Of a stretch of DNA of 64,000 nt, positions 1 through 8,529 are shown one piece after another. A program made the position numbers and the translations under genes. Location: the NCBI RefSeq assembly GCF_003002025.1, contig NZ_PVZB01000004.1, positions 310,001 through 374,000 of the forward strand, written 5' to 3'. This DNA comes from Paraburkholderia sp. BL25I1N1. GTDB taxonomy: Bacteria; Pseudomonadota; Gammaproteobacteria; Burkholderiales; Burkholderiaceae. The notes below the pieces were generated by a model. That model had not been told where the DNA came from, did not search any database, and worked only from the letters and a program-made list of their open reading frames with translations. Each line of letters opens with the position of its first letter. Positions within the stretch are counted from its first letter, which is position 1.

Positions 1-257
1 GGCTGCCCGCGGTCGCCGCGGCGCGCAGCGTCGACAGTGAAGCGTTGCCGCATGCCGTGCCGCTCGCGCACGCCGCGCTGCGTGCGTTGCGGGCGGGCCG
101 CACGGTGCCCGCCGACCAGGCCGCGCCGGAATACGTGCGCGACAAGGTCGCCCAGACCACCGCCGAGCGGGTCGCCGAGAAAGCTGAAAAAGCCGCCAGG
201 GCCGAGCAGGCCGCCCGACTCGCGCACGACACAGCGCAAGGCGAGGGCCGGCAATGA
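1..257 (+). CDS. tsaB: tRNA threonylcarbamoyladenosine biosynthesis protein TsaB, C-terminal end (partial)
   Basis: An open frame enters from the left edge (first full codon at position 3) and stops at TGA 255-257. Only about 84 residues are present, ending in an Ala/Glu/Arg-rich tail. The segment with RAGRTVPADQAAPEYVRDKV resembles the C-terminus of TsaB, where the PxYxR motif is conserved. TsaB is the non-catalytic partner of TsaD in the complex that adds threonylcarbamoyl to A37 of ANN-decoding tRNAs. The stop overlaps the rimI start (ATGA), and tsaB-rimI is a common proteobacterial pair, which supports the call. The catalytic fold lies outside the window, so identity rests on the C-terminal motif and the neighbour. 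Confidence 0.75.
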   Translation, partial: LPAVAAARSVDSEALPHAVPLAHAALRALRAGRTVPADQAAPEYVRDKVAQTTAERVAEKAEKAARAEQAARLAHDTAQGEGRQ

Positions 258-748
258 GTGGCGTGTTGCTCGCGGACCGCTACATGTCGCCGATGACTGA
301 AGGCGATCTGGACGAAGTCGCCGCCATCGAAAAAATCGCATATGAGTTTCCCTGGAGCCGGGGCAATTTTGGCGACTCGCTGCGCAACGGCTACTTCGGC
401 GTCTGTCTGCGCCATGTCACGGGCACCCTGATCGGCTATTGCGTGCTGATGCCGGTCGTCGACGAAATGCATCTGCTCAATCTGTGCGTGACGCCCGCGG
501 CGCAAGGCGCCGGCGCCGGGCTCGCGCTGCTGCGCGAAGCCGTGCGCATCACCCGCGCTGAAAAGCTCGAGGGGCTGTTGCTGGAAGTACGGCCGTCGAA
601 TCATCGGGCGATCCGGCTTTATGAGCGCTTCGGCTTCGCTTCGATCGGGCGGCGCAAGAACTATTATCCGGCGCGGCATCGCAGCCGGGAGGACGCCATC
701 GTGATGCGTTTCTCGTTTGCCACGGAGGGCGCAGATGGCGCTGCATGA
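254..748 (+). CDS. rimI: Ribosomal protein S18-alanine N-acetyltransferase RimI
   Basis: A 164-residue GNAT acetyltransferase. The acetyl-CoA pyrophosphate loop is QGAGAG (residues 84-89), fitting the family Q/RxxGxG/A pattern. It is followed by the EVRPSN strand (about 110) and the LYERFGF helix (122-128) typical of RimI, with a YYP motif near 137-139. RimI acetylates the N-terminal alanine of ribosomal protein S18. The start ATG at 254 overlaps the tsaB stop, so the two are probably translationally coupled. The C-terminus overlaps the next gene by a few codons. The C-terminal dozen residues (ATEGADGAA) are not part of the fold. Confidence 0.93.
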   Translation: MSGVLLADRYMSPMTEGDLDEVAAIEKIAYEFPWSRGNFGDSLRNGYFGVCLRHVTGTLIGYCVLMPVVDEMHLLNLCVTPAAQGAGAGLALLREAVRITRAEKLEGLLLEVRPSNHRAIRLYERFGFASIGRRKNYYPARHRSREDAIVMRFSFATEGADGAA

Positions 749-1958
749 ATCGGTTCTGGAAGAGTTCGGACTCACACCGCTGTGGGTGCGTCGGGGCATG
801 GCGGCGGAGCAGCAGCCGGTTGCTGAACCGCAGGCGCAAGCAGCGGCCGCGGTCGGGCAGGACGCGGCTGTGCCGGTCGCACTGGATGCGCGTCGTGATG
901 ATGCGCGTGGGGCGGCGCCAGGGCTGCCGCCCGTCGCTCGCACGCAGGAAACCTCGCAGCCCGCGATGCGCGCGGCCGACGCTCACCAAGCCAACGCCGC
1001 GCCGGCGCCAGGCGAACGCGGCGCGTCTGGACGTCCGGATCAGGCATCGCCCGCGGCCGGGGCACGCGAACGGTTCGCTGAGCGCCAGCCGCCCGCTGAC
1101 ACGCGCTCAGGCGAGTCGTCGCGGTCCATGCAGAGCGGTGCGCAAACCGAACCTCAAAGGCTGCCTTCACAAGACCCGATGCCAGGCCGGATGCAAGCGT
1201 CGGTCGAGGCAAGCCAGCCGCAAGCACCGCAGTCGGCACGGCCCGGGCAACCCCGCAGCCCCGAGCCACCGGCGTTCGACGCGCCACCCGACGACGATTT
1301 CGCCTGGTTCGACGATCTGCCGACCCAGGCTCCCGCGGACGCACGCCACGAAGCCCCTGCGGCGCCGGCAATCCACACGCTCGACTGGGACGCGCTGAGC
1401 GAGCGCGTCGCCGCCTGCCAGCTTTGCCGTCTGTGCGAGAAACGCACGAACACGGTATTCGGCGTCGGCGATCGCGGCGCCGACTGGATGCTGATCGGCG
1501 AAGCACCGGGTGAGAACGAGGATCGTCTGGGCGAACCGTTCGTGGGCCAGGCCGGCAAGCTGCTCGACAACATGCTGCGTTCGCTGACGCTCGCGCGTGA
1601 CACCAACGTCTATATCGCCAACGTGATCAAGTGCCGGCCGCCCGGCAACCGTAATCCCGAAGCGGACGAAGTCGCGCGTTGCGAGCCGTATCTGCAACGT
1701 CAGGTCGCGCTGGTCAAGCCGAAGCTGATCGTCGCGCTCGGCCGCTTCGCGGCGCAGAGTTTGCTGAAGACCGAGGCGAGCATTTCGTCGCTGCGCGGCC
1801 GCGTGCACGAATACGAAGGCGTGCCTGTGATCGTCACCTATCACCCGGCGTATCTGTTGCGCAGCCTGCCCGATAAGGCGAAAGCCTGGGCCGACCTGTG
1901 CCTCGCGCGCGACACGTGGCGGGCGGCCGGCGGCACGCCGTCGAACGCGTCGAAGTGA
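735..1958 (+). CDS. Family 4 (Fe-S) uracil-DNA glycosylase with long disordered N-terminus
   Basis: I chose ATG 735 because GGAGGG lies five bases upstream; a TTG at 717 is also open. The product is 407 residues. The glycosylase domain starts near residue 215. Motif 1 is GEAPG with a following ED (residues 255-259 onward), and the late motif HPAYLLR is near 370. Four cysteines (about 228, 231, 300 and 316) match the [4Fe-4S] ligand spacing of family 4/5 UDGs. The enzyme removes uracil from DNA. Residues about 25-210 are Ala/Pro/Gln/Arg-rich with no recognisable fold, roughly doubling the usual length of about 200. The first 20 residues (start MALHESVLEEFG) look ordered. The 3' end overlaps the next gene. 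Confidence 0.9.
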   Translation: MALHESVLEEFGLTPLWVRRGMAAEQQPVAEPQAQAAAAVGQDAAVPVALDARRDDARGAAPGLPPVARTQETSQPAMRAADAHQANAAPAPGERGASGRPDQASPAAGARERFAERQPPADTRSGESSRSMQSGAQTEPQRLPSQDPMPGRMQASVEASQPQAPQSARPGQPRSPEPPAFDAPPDDDFAWFDDLPTQAPADARHEAPAAPAIHTLDWDALSERVAACQLCRLCEKRTNTVFGVGDRGADWMLIGEAPGENEDRLGEPFVGQAGKLLDNMLRSLTLARDTNVYIANVIKCRPPGNRNPEADEVARCEPYLQRQVALVKPKLIVALGRFAAQSLLKTEASISSLRGRVHEYEGVPVIVTYHPAYLLRSLPDKAKAWADLCLARDTWRAAGGTPSNASK

Positions 1959-2956
1959 CGTCCGGCGAGGGTCCGGCGATCGGTCCCGCCGCGATGCCCG
2001 GCATCGATGCCGCGAGCCGCGATGCGCTGCTCGACACGTTGCGCGACGCCGCCGTGCGCGATCTCGCCTGGCTGCTGCTGAGCACCGATCTGTTGCGCCC
2101 GCAACCACCGATCGGCGCGCTGGCGAATCCCTTCGACACGCTACAGGAAGCACAGGCGACCCTCGACTGGCTGCGCGCGCTCGACGCCGCGCCTGAACCC
2201 CTGCATCACGAACTCGCGGCGACGCGCATCACGCGCCTCGGCCGCTACGCCGAACGGCTGCTCGGCTGGTTCCTGCAACATGGGCCGGCTGCTCGGCTGG
2301 TGGCGGCGGGCGTGCCGCTACGGCGCGGGGGCGTCACGCTCGGCGAATGCGATTTTCTGGTGCAGACGCGGCAGGGCACGCGGCTTCATTGGGAGCTGGC
2401 CGTGAAGTGTTATCTGCATGCCGGCGATGGGCGCGCGCAGTTATCAGACTACGTCGGCCCGAATCTGAAAGACCGCTTCGATCTGAAACTCGCGCATGTG
2501 CTGAATCATCAGTTGCCGTTGAGCGCGCGTGAGGAGTTCGCCTCGGTCGGCTACGCGGGTCCGTGGACGCCGCAGATGTTCATCAAAGGTTGGCTGTTTT
2601 ATCGGCATGGCGAAACATCGGTCGATCCGGTCGAACTCGATCCGGCACATGGTCGCGGCTGGTGGGTGACGCGCAGTGATTGGCCGGCGTTCGCGGCGGC
2701 GCATGCGGAGAAATGGCGGACATTGCCGCGGTTGGAGTGGCTGGCGCCGCGACGCCATGCGCCTCTTGATGTACGGACCGCGGGCCTCGCATTCGTCGAT
2801 GCGAAAACGCTCGCCGGGCAAACGTTGCATCAGCACGGACCGGCGATGGTCGGCGCGTTCGTCGAGGACAGCGCAGGCAATCTGATCGAGCGCTCGCGCG
2901 GCTTTATCGTGCCGGACGAGTGGCCCGAGTTCGCGCGACACTACGCGCGGCAGTAG
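1955..2956 (+). CDS. DUF1853 family protein, function unknown
   Basis: A product of about 333 residues if it starts at GTG 1955, which overlaps the glycosylase stop (GTGA). ATG 1994 (start MPGIDAASRDAL) and GTG 1898 are alternatives in the same frame, and none has a strong ribosome site. Features typical of DUF1853 are the N-terminal VRDLAWLLLS helix, the LGECDFLV strand, HWELAVKCYL near the middle, and GPWTPQMFIKGWLFY. The D, E and K spacing in the central strands (ECDFLV, then HWELAVK) resembles restriction-endonuclease-like folds, but this is my inference and no activity is known to me. It lies in the same transcription direction as the UDG, so a DNA-metabolism role is possible but unsupported. 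Confidence 0.75.
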   Translation: MTSGEGPAIGPAAMPGIDAASRDALLDTLRDAAVRDLAWLLLSTDLLRPQPPIGALANPFDTLQEAQATLDWLRALDAAPEPLHHELAATRITRLGRYAERLLGWFLQHGPAARLVAAGVPLRRGGVTLGECDFLVQTRQGTRLHWELAVKCYLHAGDGRAQLSDYVGPNLKDRFDLKLAHVLNHQLPLSAREEFASVGYAGPWTPQMFIKGWLFYRHGETSVDPVELDPAHGRGWWVTRSDWPAFAAAHAEKWRTLPRLEWLAPRRHAPLDVRTAGLAFVDAKTLAGQTLHQHGPAMVGAFVEDSAGNLIERSRGFIVPDEWPEFARHYARQ

Positions 2957-2963
2957 CGGCGCT

Positions 2964-3770
2964 TCACCACCACCGATAAAAATGATGCACCGGCCCCACG
3001 CCACCGCCGACGTCGAGCCGATCGCTCGCCTGCAGCGCGCCGGTCAAATACTGCTTGGCATCGGCGACGGCGCTCGCCAGATCGCCACGCTGTGGAATCA
3101 GCGCCGCAATCGCCGACGACAGCGTGCAGCCCGTTCCATGCGTATTCTTCACCGGCACCCGCGGCCCGCCTAAACGAAGCGTGCCGCTTTCCTGCACCAG
3201 CCAGTCCGGACTATCCGTGGCGCTCAAATGGCCGCCCTTCATCAGCACCGCGCGTGCGCCGAGCGCGCGCAGTGCTTCGCCTTGCTCGACCATGCCGGCT
3301 TCGTCGGTCGCGGCTTGCACGCCGAGCAGCGCGGCCGCTTCCGGCAGATTGGGCGTCAGCAGATCGGCGAGCGGCAGCAATTCGTCGCGCACCGCCGCGA
3401 CCGCGTCCGGCAGCAGCAGCGCGTGGTTGCTCTTCGAAATCATCACCGTGTCGAGCACGATGTGCTTCGGCTTGTGGCGGCGCAATGCATCGGCGACCGC
3501 GCGCGCGATCGGCGCGTTCGCCAGCATGCCGATCTTCACGGCGTCGATGCGGATGTCGTCGAACACAGCATCGAGTTGCGCGGTAATGAAGCCGGGGTCC
3601 GGCGCGTGAATCGCGGTGACGCCGCGGGTATTTTGCGCGGTGAGCGCGGTGATCACGCTCGCGCCGTACGCGCCGAGTGCCGAGAAAGCCTTGAGGTCGG
3701 CTTGAATGCCGGCGCCGCCGCCGGAATCGGAACCGGCGATCGTCAGCACATTGGGAATCGGTTGAGTCAT
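2964..3770 (-). CDS. thiD: Hydroxymethylpyrimidine/phosphomethylpyrimidine kinase ThiD
   Basis: A 268-residue ribokinase-fold kinase beginning at ATG 3770 (MTQPIPNVLTIAGSDSGGG). The SGGGAGIQADLKAF motif is the HMP substrate loop, and VKNTHGTGCTLSSAIAAL near the C-terminus is the anion hole with the catalytic Asp/Gly-Cys region seen in ThiD. It phosphorylates HMP and HMP-P on the way to thiamine pyrophosphate. The frame stays open upstream of 3770, but that extension is Arg-rich shadow coding with no homology. It is convergent with the DUF1853 gene (7 bp apart) and lies 59 bp downstream of lplT on the same strand. I see no TPP riboswitch upstream. Confidence 0.95.
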   Translation of the reverse strand: MTQPIPNVLTIAGSDSGGGAGIQADLKAFSALGAYGASVITALTAQNTRGVTAIHAPDPGFITAQLDAVFDDIRIDAVKIGMLANAPIARAVADALRRHKPKHIVLDTVMISKSNHALLLPDAVAAVRDELLPLADLLTPNLPEAAALLGVQAATDEAGMVEQGEALRALGARAVLMKGGHLSATDSPDWLVQESGTLRLGGPRVPVKNTHGTGCTLSSAIAALIPQRGDLASAVADAKQYLTGALQASDRLDVGGGVGPVHHFYRWW

Positions 3771-3829
3771 GGCAAAGCGAGGAAGGAGGAAGGCGCGGGC
3801 CGCGACGTGAGCGGACGACCCGCCGTGAA

Positions 3830-5137
3830 TCAGTGTTTGACTTCGCCGATCAGCGCGACTGAGTCGAACGCGCGCTGGTTGGCCTGGTGGCGCCGCATCA
3901 CGAACCACATCATCACGCAGACGAAGGTGCCGAACAGCACGATCACCGCCGTGACCGGCACGTCGAGCCACACGAGCACGGCGTAGAGGCACAGCATGAC
4001 GAGCACGGAGAGGTTTTCGTTGAAGTTCTGCACGGCGATAGAGTGACCGGCCGACAACAGCACGTGCCCGCGATGCTGGAGCAGCGCGTTCATCGGCACG
4101 ACGAAAAAGCCCGACAGGCCGCCGACGATCATCAGGAAAATATACGCGACGATCAGATAGCCGGGTAAATGCACGCGGCCGAAATAAATGCCCCAGTGGG
4201 CAGGGAACAGGTCGCGTGTATAGAAGGCCATCAGCATCACGGCAATGCCCATCATGATGCCGACCGGCAACACCGACAGCGACTTCTTCAACGGCACGCG
4301 CGAAGCCGCGAAGATCGCGCCGGCCGCCACGCCCACGGCCACCACTGCCTGCAGAATGGCCGCTTCGGACAGCGACATGTTCAACGACACCTCAGCCCAC
4401 TTCAGCACGATGAATTGCAGCGTCGCGCCCGCGCCCCAGAACAGCGTGGTCACGGCGAGCGAAATCTGGCCGAGTTTGTCACGCCACAGCACGAGGAAAC
4501 AGTCGGCGAAATCGGTGACGAGTTTGATCGGGCCGCGTTCCTGTTTCGGATAGCGCGCGCCGGTGTCGGGAATGCGCAGATTGAACAGCGCCGCGATAAC
4601 GTAGATGGCCATGATGACCAGCATCGCGGCTTCGGCGGGCGTGTTGACGGACGGTATGTGGTGCCGCAGGATCGGCGCGGCAATATGCGGGCTGATGAGC
4701 GCGCCGCCGAGCACCGTGCCGAGAATGATCGAGCCGACGGTCGTGCCTTCGATCCAGCCGTTCGCCGCGACCAGCCGGTCAGGCGGCAACAGCTCGGTGA
4801 GAATGCCGTATTTGGCGGGCGAGTAGGCCGCCGCGCCGAAGCCGACGATCCCGTACGCGAGCAGCGGATGCGCGCCCACCAGCATCGTGATGCAACCGAC
4901 GACCTTGATGGTATTGGTGATGAACATCACGCGTCCTTTCGGACGGGAATCGGCGAAGGCGCCCACGAACGCGGCGAGAACGACGTACGACAGCACAAAG
5001 AACAGCTTGAGCAGCGGCGTCATCCAGTTCGGGGCGTGAAGATCTTTCAGCAGTGCGATAGCAGCGATCAGAAGCGCATTGTCGGCCAGCGACGAAAAAA
5101 ACTGCGCGGCCATGATGGTGTAAAAACCTTTTTTCAT
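3830..5137 (-). CDS. lplT: Lysophospholipid transporter LplT (MFS)
   Basis: A 435-residue major facilitator protein with about 12 hydrophobic helices. I start it at ATG 5137 (MKKGFYTIMAAQFFSSLADN), because the N-terminal AQFFSSLADNALLIAAIALL is the first helix of the LplT family. The SPAKYGILTELLP loop and the WIEGTTVGSIILGTVLGG helix are also characteristic. LplT flips lysophosphatidylethanolamine inward across the inner membrane for re-acylation. The acyltransferase partner (Aas) often found beside it is absent here. The gene is divergent from alr with a 221-bp gap. The open frame extends upstream to 5230, but the extension is hydrophilic and unlikely to be translated. Confidence 0.92.
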   Translation of the reverse strand: MKKGFYTIMAAQFFSSLADNALLIAAIALLKDLHAPNWMTPLLKLFFVLSYVVLAAFVGAFADSRPKGRVMFITNTIKVVGCITMLVGAHPLLAYGIVGFGAAAYSPAKYGILTELLPPDRLVAANGWIEGTTVGSIILGTVLGGALISPHIAAPILRHHIPSVNTPAEAAMLVIMAIYVIAALFNLRIPDTGARYPKQERGPIKLVTDFADCFLVLWRDKLGQISLAVTTLFWGAGATLQFIVLKWAEVSLNMSLSEAAILQAVVAVGVAAGAIFAASRVPLKKSLSVLPVGIMMGIAVMLMAFYTRDLFPAHWGIYFGRVHLPGYLIVAYIFLMIVGGLSGFFVVPMNALLQHRGHVLLSAGHSIAVQNFNENLSVLVMLCLYAVLVWLDVPVTAVIVLFGTFVCVMMWFVMRRHQANQRAFDSVALIGEVKH

Positions 5138-5358
5138 CTGATGCGATGCTGTCCTCGCTGCGGTCTGTCCGCCCCGGCCGCTGGTTGAGCGTCCGGGCTT
5201 ATGCCGTTCGTCGAAATGGGTTGTGCGCACGGCTTTATATCATGAAAATAGATGCATTCGGACTAGCAGAATCCTTGATCGCACCGCCCAGCGGGCTACG
5301 GAGCGCTGAAAACGCACTGTAAGCCGCTGATTCGCAAGCGTCTTTACGAAAATATCCC

Positions 5359-6429
5359 ATGCCGCGCCCGCTCTCAGCCACGATTCATACCTCCGCTCTC
5401 GCCAATAATCTCGCCGTTGCCCGGCGCTATGCACCGAAATCCAAAATCTGGGCCGTCGTCAAGGCCAACGCATACGGGCACGGCCTTGCGCGCGTTTTTC
5501 CGGGCCTGCGCGCAACCGACGGCTTTGGGTTGCTGGACCTCGAAGAAGCCGTGAAGTTGCGTGAATTGGGTTGGGCCGGCCCGATTCTTCTGCTCGAAGG
5601 CTTCTTTCGTCCGACCGATATCGACGTGATCGACCGCTACAGCCTGACCACCGCGCTGCATTCGGACGAACAGTTGCGCATGCTTGAAATGGCGCGCCTG
5701 TCCAAACCGGTCAATATCCAGTTGAAGATGAACACCGGCATGAATCGCCTCGGTTACACGCCGGAGAAATTCCGCGCCGCCTGGGAGCGGGCGCGCGCTG
5801 CCCAAGGCGTCGGCCAGATCACATTGATGACCCATTTCTCCGACGCCGACGGCGATCGCGGCGTGGACTATCAGGTGCAGGCGTTCGAGCGCGGTGCGCA
5901 AGGCATTGCCGGCGCGCGCAGCCTTGCCAACTCGGCGGCCACGCTGTGGCATCCTGCCACGCATTTCGACTGGGTGCGCCCGGGCATCATCATGTATGGC
6001 GCATCGCCGTCCGGCGTCACGGCGGCGATCGAAGGCACCGGCCTGCAGCCCGCCATGACGCTCGCCTCGGAACTGATCGCCGTGCAGACACTTGCCGAAG
6101 GCCATACGGTCGGCTACGGGTCGTCTTTCAAGGCGCGCGGGTCGATGCGCATCGGCGTGGTGGCGTGCGGCTACGCGGACGGCTATCCGCGCGTCGCGCC
6201 GGAAGGCACGCCGGTGATCGTCGACGGCGTGCGCACGCGGGTCGTCGGGCGCGTCTCGATGGACATGCTCACTGTCGACCTGACGCCGGTGCCGACCGCC
6301 AACGTCGGCTCGCGCGTCGAGCTGTGGGGCACCTCGCTGCCGATCGACGACGTCGCACAGGCGTGCGGCACCATCGGCTATGAGTTGATGTGCGCGGTGG
6401 CGCCGCGTGTGCCGGTGCGGGCGGAGTAA
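5359..6429 (+). CDS. alr: Alanine racemase
   Basis: A 356-residue fold-III PLP enzyme. Lys35 in [11 protein letters not shown] is the Schiff-base lysine, with Tyr39 next to it. The second catalytic base should be the tyrosine of the [10 protein letters not shown] segment (about residue 252). The GYADGYPR and VGRVSMDM motifs of the C-terminal domain are both intact. The enzyme supplies D-alanine for peptidoglycan. Length matches the short single-domain Alr/DadX class. It is divergent from lplT and 92 bp upstream of radA on the same strand. I cannot tell from sequence alone whether this is the biosynthetic (Alr) or catabolic (DadX) paralogue; no D-amino acid dehydrogenase gene is adjacent. Confidence 0.95.
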   Translation: MPRPLSATIHTSALANNLAVARRYAPKSKIWAVVKANAYGHGLARVFPGLRATDGFGLLDLEEAVKLRELGWAGPILLLEGFFRPTDIDVIDRYSLTTALHSDEQLRMLEMARLSKPVNIQLKMNTGMNRLGYTPEKFRAAWERARAAQGVGQITLMTHFSDADGDRGVDYQVQAFERGAQGIAGARSLANSAATLWHPATHFDWVRPGIIMYGASPSGVTAAIEGTGLQPAMTLASELIAVQTLAEGHTVGYGSSFKARGSMRIGVVACGYADGYPRVAPEGTPVIVDGVRTRVVGRVSMDMLTVDLTPVPTANVGSRVELWGTSLPIDDVAQACGTIGYELMCAVAPRVPVRAE

Positions 6430-6521
6430 GGGTACGCAACCGAGGCACGCAACCCGGCACGCGCGCCCGGCCCCGCGGCAAGCGTTTCAATCCCAAAGAA
6501 CAGCAACACAGGCAATAACGC

Positions 6522-7898
6522 GTGGCAAAACCCAAAACGTTGTACATCTGCAGTGAATGCGGCGGGCAATCGCCGAAATGGGCCGGGCAGTGCCCCTCGT
6601 GCAATGCATGGAACACGCTGGTCGAGTCGGTGGCGGAAGCGCCGTCCACGCACCGCTTCCAGTCGCTCGCGAAGAGCGCGCCCGTGCGCCGTCTCGCCGA
6701 TATCGATGCATCCGACGTGCCGCGCTTTTCCACCGGCGTGAGCGAGTTCGACCGCGTGCTCGGCGGCGGGCTGGTGCCGGGCGGCGTGGTGCTGATCGGC
6801 GGCGATCCGGGCATCGGCAAATCGACGCTGCTGCTGCAATCGCTCGCTGAAATCGCCGCCGACAAACGCGCGCTCTATATCAGCGGCGAAGAGTCGGCCG
6901 CGCAGATTGCGTTGCGCGCGCAACGGCTTTCGTTGCTGGAGCCCGGCTCGAAGGCAAGCGAGCTGCAATTGCTGGCGGAAATCCAGCTCGAAAAAATTCA
7001 GGCGACGATCGCGGAGCAGCGGCCCGATGTCGCGGTGATCGACTCGATCCAGACGGTCTATTCCGACGCGCTGACATCCGCGCCGGGCTCGGTCGCCCAG
7101 GTGCGCGAGTGCGCGGCGCAACTCACCCGCATTGCCAAGCAGTCGGGCACCACCATCATCATGGTCGGCCACGTGACCAAGGAAGGCGCGCTGGCCGGGC
7201 CGCGCGTGCTCGAGCACATCGTCGACACGGTGCTGTACTTCGAGGGCGACACGCATTCCTCGTATCGTCTGGTGCGCGCGATCAAGAACCGCTTCGGCGC
7301 GGTCAACGAACTCGGCGTGTTCGCCATGACCGAGCGCGGCTTGCGCGGCGTGGCCAATCCGTCGGCGCTGTTTCTGTCGCAGCACGAACAGTCGGTGCCG
7401 GGTTCCTGCGTGCTGGTGACGCAGGAGGGCACGCGGCCGCTGCTGGTCGAGGTGCAGGCCCTTGTGGACTCGGCCAACGCGCCGAACCCGCGGCGCCTCG
7501 CCGTCGGTCTGGAGCAGAACCGGCTCGCCATGCTGCTGGCGGTGCTGCACCGGCATGCCGGCATCGCGTGTTTCGATCAGGACGTGTTCCTGAACGCCGT
7601 GGGCGGAGTGAAGATCACCGAGCCCGCCGCCGACCTGGCCGTGCTGCTCGCGATTCACTCGTCGATGCGCAACAAGCCGCTGCCCAAGGGGTTGGTGGTG
7701 TTCGGGGAAGTGGGCCTCGCCGGCGAGATCCGGCCGTCGCCGCGCGGTCAGGAGCGCCTGAAGGAAGCCGCCAAGCTGGGCTTTTCGGTTGCGGTGATTC
7801 CCAAGGCCAATGCGCCGAAACAGCCGATCGAAGGCTTACAGGTCGTTGCGGTCGAACGGATCGAACAGGCAATCGACCGGGTCCGCACGCTCGAATAG
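6522..7898 (+). CDS. radA: DNA repair protein RadA
   Basis: A 458-residue protein with a GTG start. Cys10, 13, 24 and 27 form the N-terminal zinc finger. The RecA-like ATPase core has Walker A GGDPGIGKST (93-102), the RadA-specific KNRFG motif at 255-259, and a C-terminal Lon-like domain (GEVGLAGEIRPSPRGQERL). RadA is a branch-migration helicase that processes recombination intermediates. All family motifs are present and length is standard. A 9-bp-stem hairpin follows the stop at 7907-7928. It lies downstream of alr, a common arrangement in Burkholderiaceae. Confidence 0.97.
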   Translation: MAKPKTLYICSECGGQSPKWAGQCPSCNAWNTLVESVAEAPSTHRFQSLAKSAPVRRLADIDASDVPRFSTGVSEFDRVLGGGLVPGGVVLIGGDPGIGKSTLLLQSLAEIAADKRALYISGEESAAQIALRAQRLSLLEPGSKASELQLLAEIQLEKIQATIAEQRPDVAVIDSIQTVYSDALTSAPGSVAQVRECAAQLTRIAKQSGTTIIMVGHVTKEGALAGPRVLEHIVDTVLYFEGDTHSSYRLVRAIKNRFGAVNELGVFAMTERGLRGVANPSALFLSQHEQSVPGSCVLVTQEGTRPLLVEVQALVDSANAPNPRRLAVGLEQNRLAMLLAVLHRHAGIACFDQDVFLNAVGGVKITEPAADLAVLLAIHSSMRNKPLPKGLVVFGEVGLAGEIRPSPRGQERLKEAAKLGFSVAVIPKANAPKQPIEGLQVVAVERIEQAIDRVRTLE

Positions 7899-7906
7899 AC
7901 CGGGGT

Positions 7907-7928
7907 TCGGGCGCCTGGCGGCGCCCGA
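7907..7928 (+). terminator. Hairpin after radA, weak U-tract
   Basis: Inverted repeat with perfect 9-bp GC-rich arms at 7907-7915 and 7920-7928 and a TGGC loop, starting 8 bp after the radA stop. The bases that follow (CGTTCTGTAAT) are only moderately T-rich, so it may be a weak intrinsic terminator or an RNA 3'-end stabiliser. Confidence 0.5.
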
Positions 7929-8041
7929 CGTTCTGTAATGGCCGGTAAATATCTCCATATTGGCTGTAACCTACCCGACATTCCTTTTTCCTAAGCTGCA
8001 AGGGTATGCATCCCTTCTGATGCCCGAAAAAGGATCGCGCC

Positions 8042-8320
8042 TTGAAACAGTCATATGAAACCGTAGCCGAACAGCCGATACAGGTGCGTGGCTGCCGCGT
8101 CTCCGCGCCTATTCGCCAGCCTTGGGGCGGCGCTTGCCGGATCGTCGAGTGGATCGACACCGCAGGGCAGATTTCCCGACGGGTGGTGGCCGAAGACGCC
8201 ACGGCCGCTGAAGTCCGCGCGACGATCAATCGTCATGTGGAAGGCCGCAAGCACGTGCTGTACGACGACGAAAAGACGCCGCGTCAGACTTTGCCGCGGC
8301 AGGCGGTAGCGCGGCGCTGA
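8042..8320 (+). CDS. Small conserved protein, probably DUF2866 family
   Basis: A 92-residue protein starting at TTG 8042, preceded by AAAGGA at a suitable distance. The segment GCRVSAPIRQPWGGACRIVEW and the C-terminal NRHVEGRKHVLYDDEK resemble what I remember of the Burkholderiaceae-restricted DUF2866 family. No catalytic motif, signal peptide or membrane segment is visible. It looks like a compact soluble alpha/beta protein. It is the last plus-strand gene before a convergent CoA-transferase gene and is separated from radA by about 140 bp, so it may have its own promoter. Function unknown; family assignment from memory. Confidence 0.7.
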   Translation: MKQSYETVAEQPIQVRGCRVSAPIRQPWGGACRIVEWIDTAGQISRRVVAEDATAAEVRATINRHVEGRKHVLYDDEKTPRQTLPRQAVARR

Positions 8321-8529
8321 GGGCTTGCGCGGCGCGGACCTGCGGGTGTGGGCGTGGTGATCGGTTTTGTGGCCCGGTTGCCGGTCATGCCACTTGAGAC
8401 CGATGCCGCGGAGGGTGCGACGAAGCCAGCGCCGCTAACGCGGCTAGTGAGGCTGATCAGCCTAACGGAGCGAACGCGCTTCATATCAAGCGCGTGTTAC
8501 CGACCAGCCTTGGCTGGCCCCCGCGCGCG
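8321..8529. terminator. Convergent intergenic region with three inverted repeats
   Basis: The 209-bp gap between the DUF2866-like gene (plus) and the CoA-transferase gene (minus) holds a perfect 14-bp palindrome at 8450-8463 (AGGCTGATCAGCCT), an 8-bp-arm hairpin at 8474-8495 and a 6-bp-arm hairpin at 8504-8517. None has a clear T-run, so calling this a bidirectional terminator is an inference from the convergent layout. Confidence 0.35.

Noticed and set aside
2964..3770. TPP riboswitch upstream of thiD
   Set aside because: I looked for the conserved CUGAGA and ACCUGA-type elements upstream of 3770 and did not see them.
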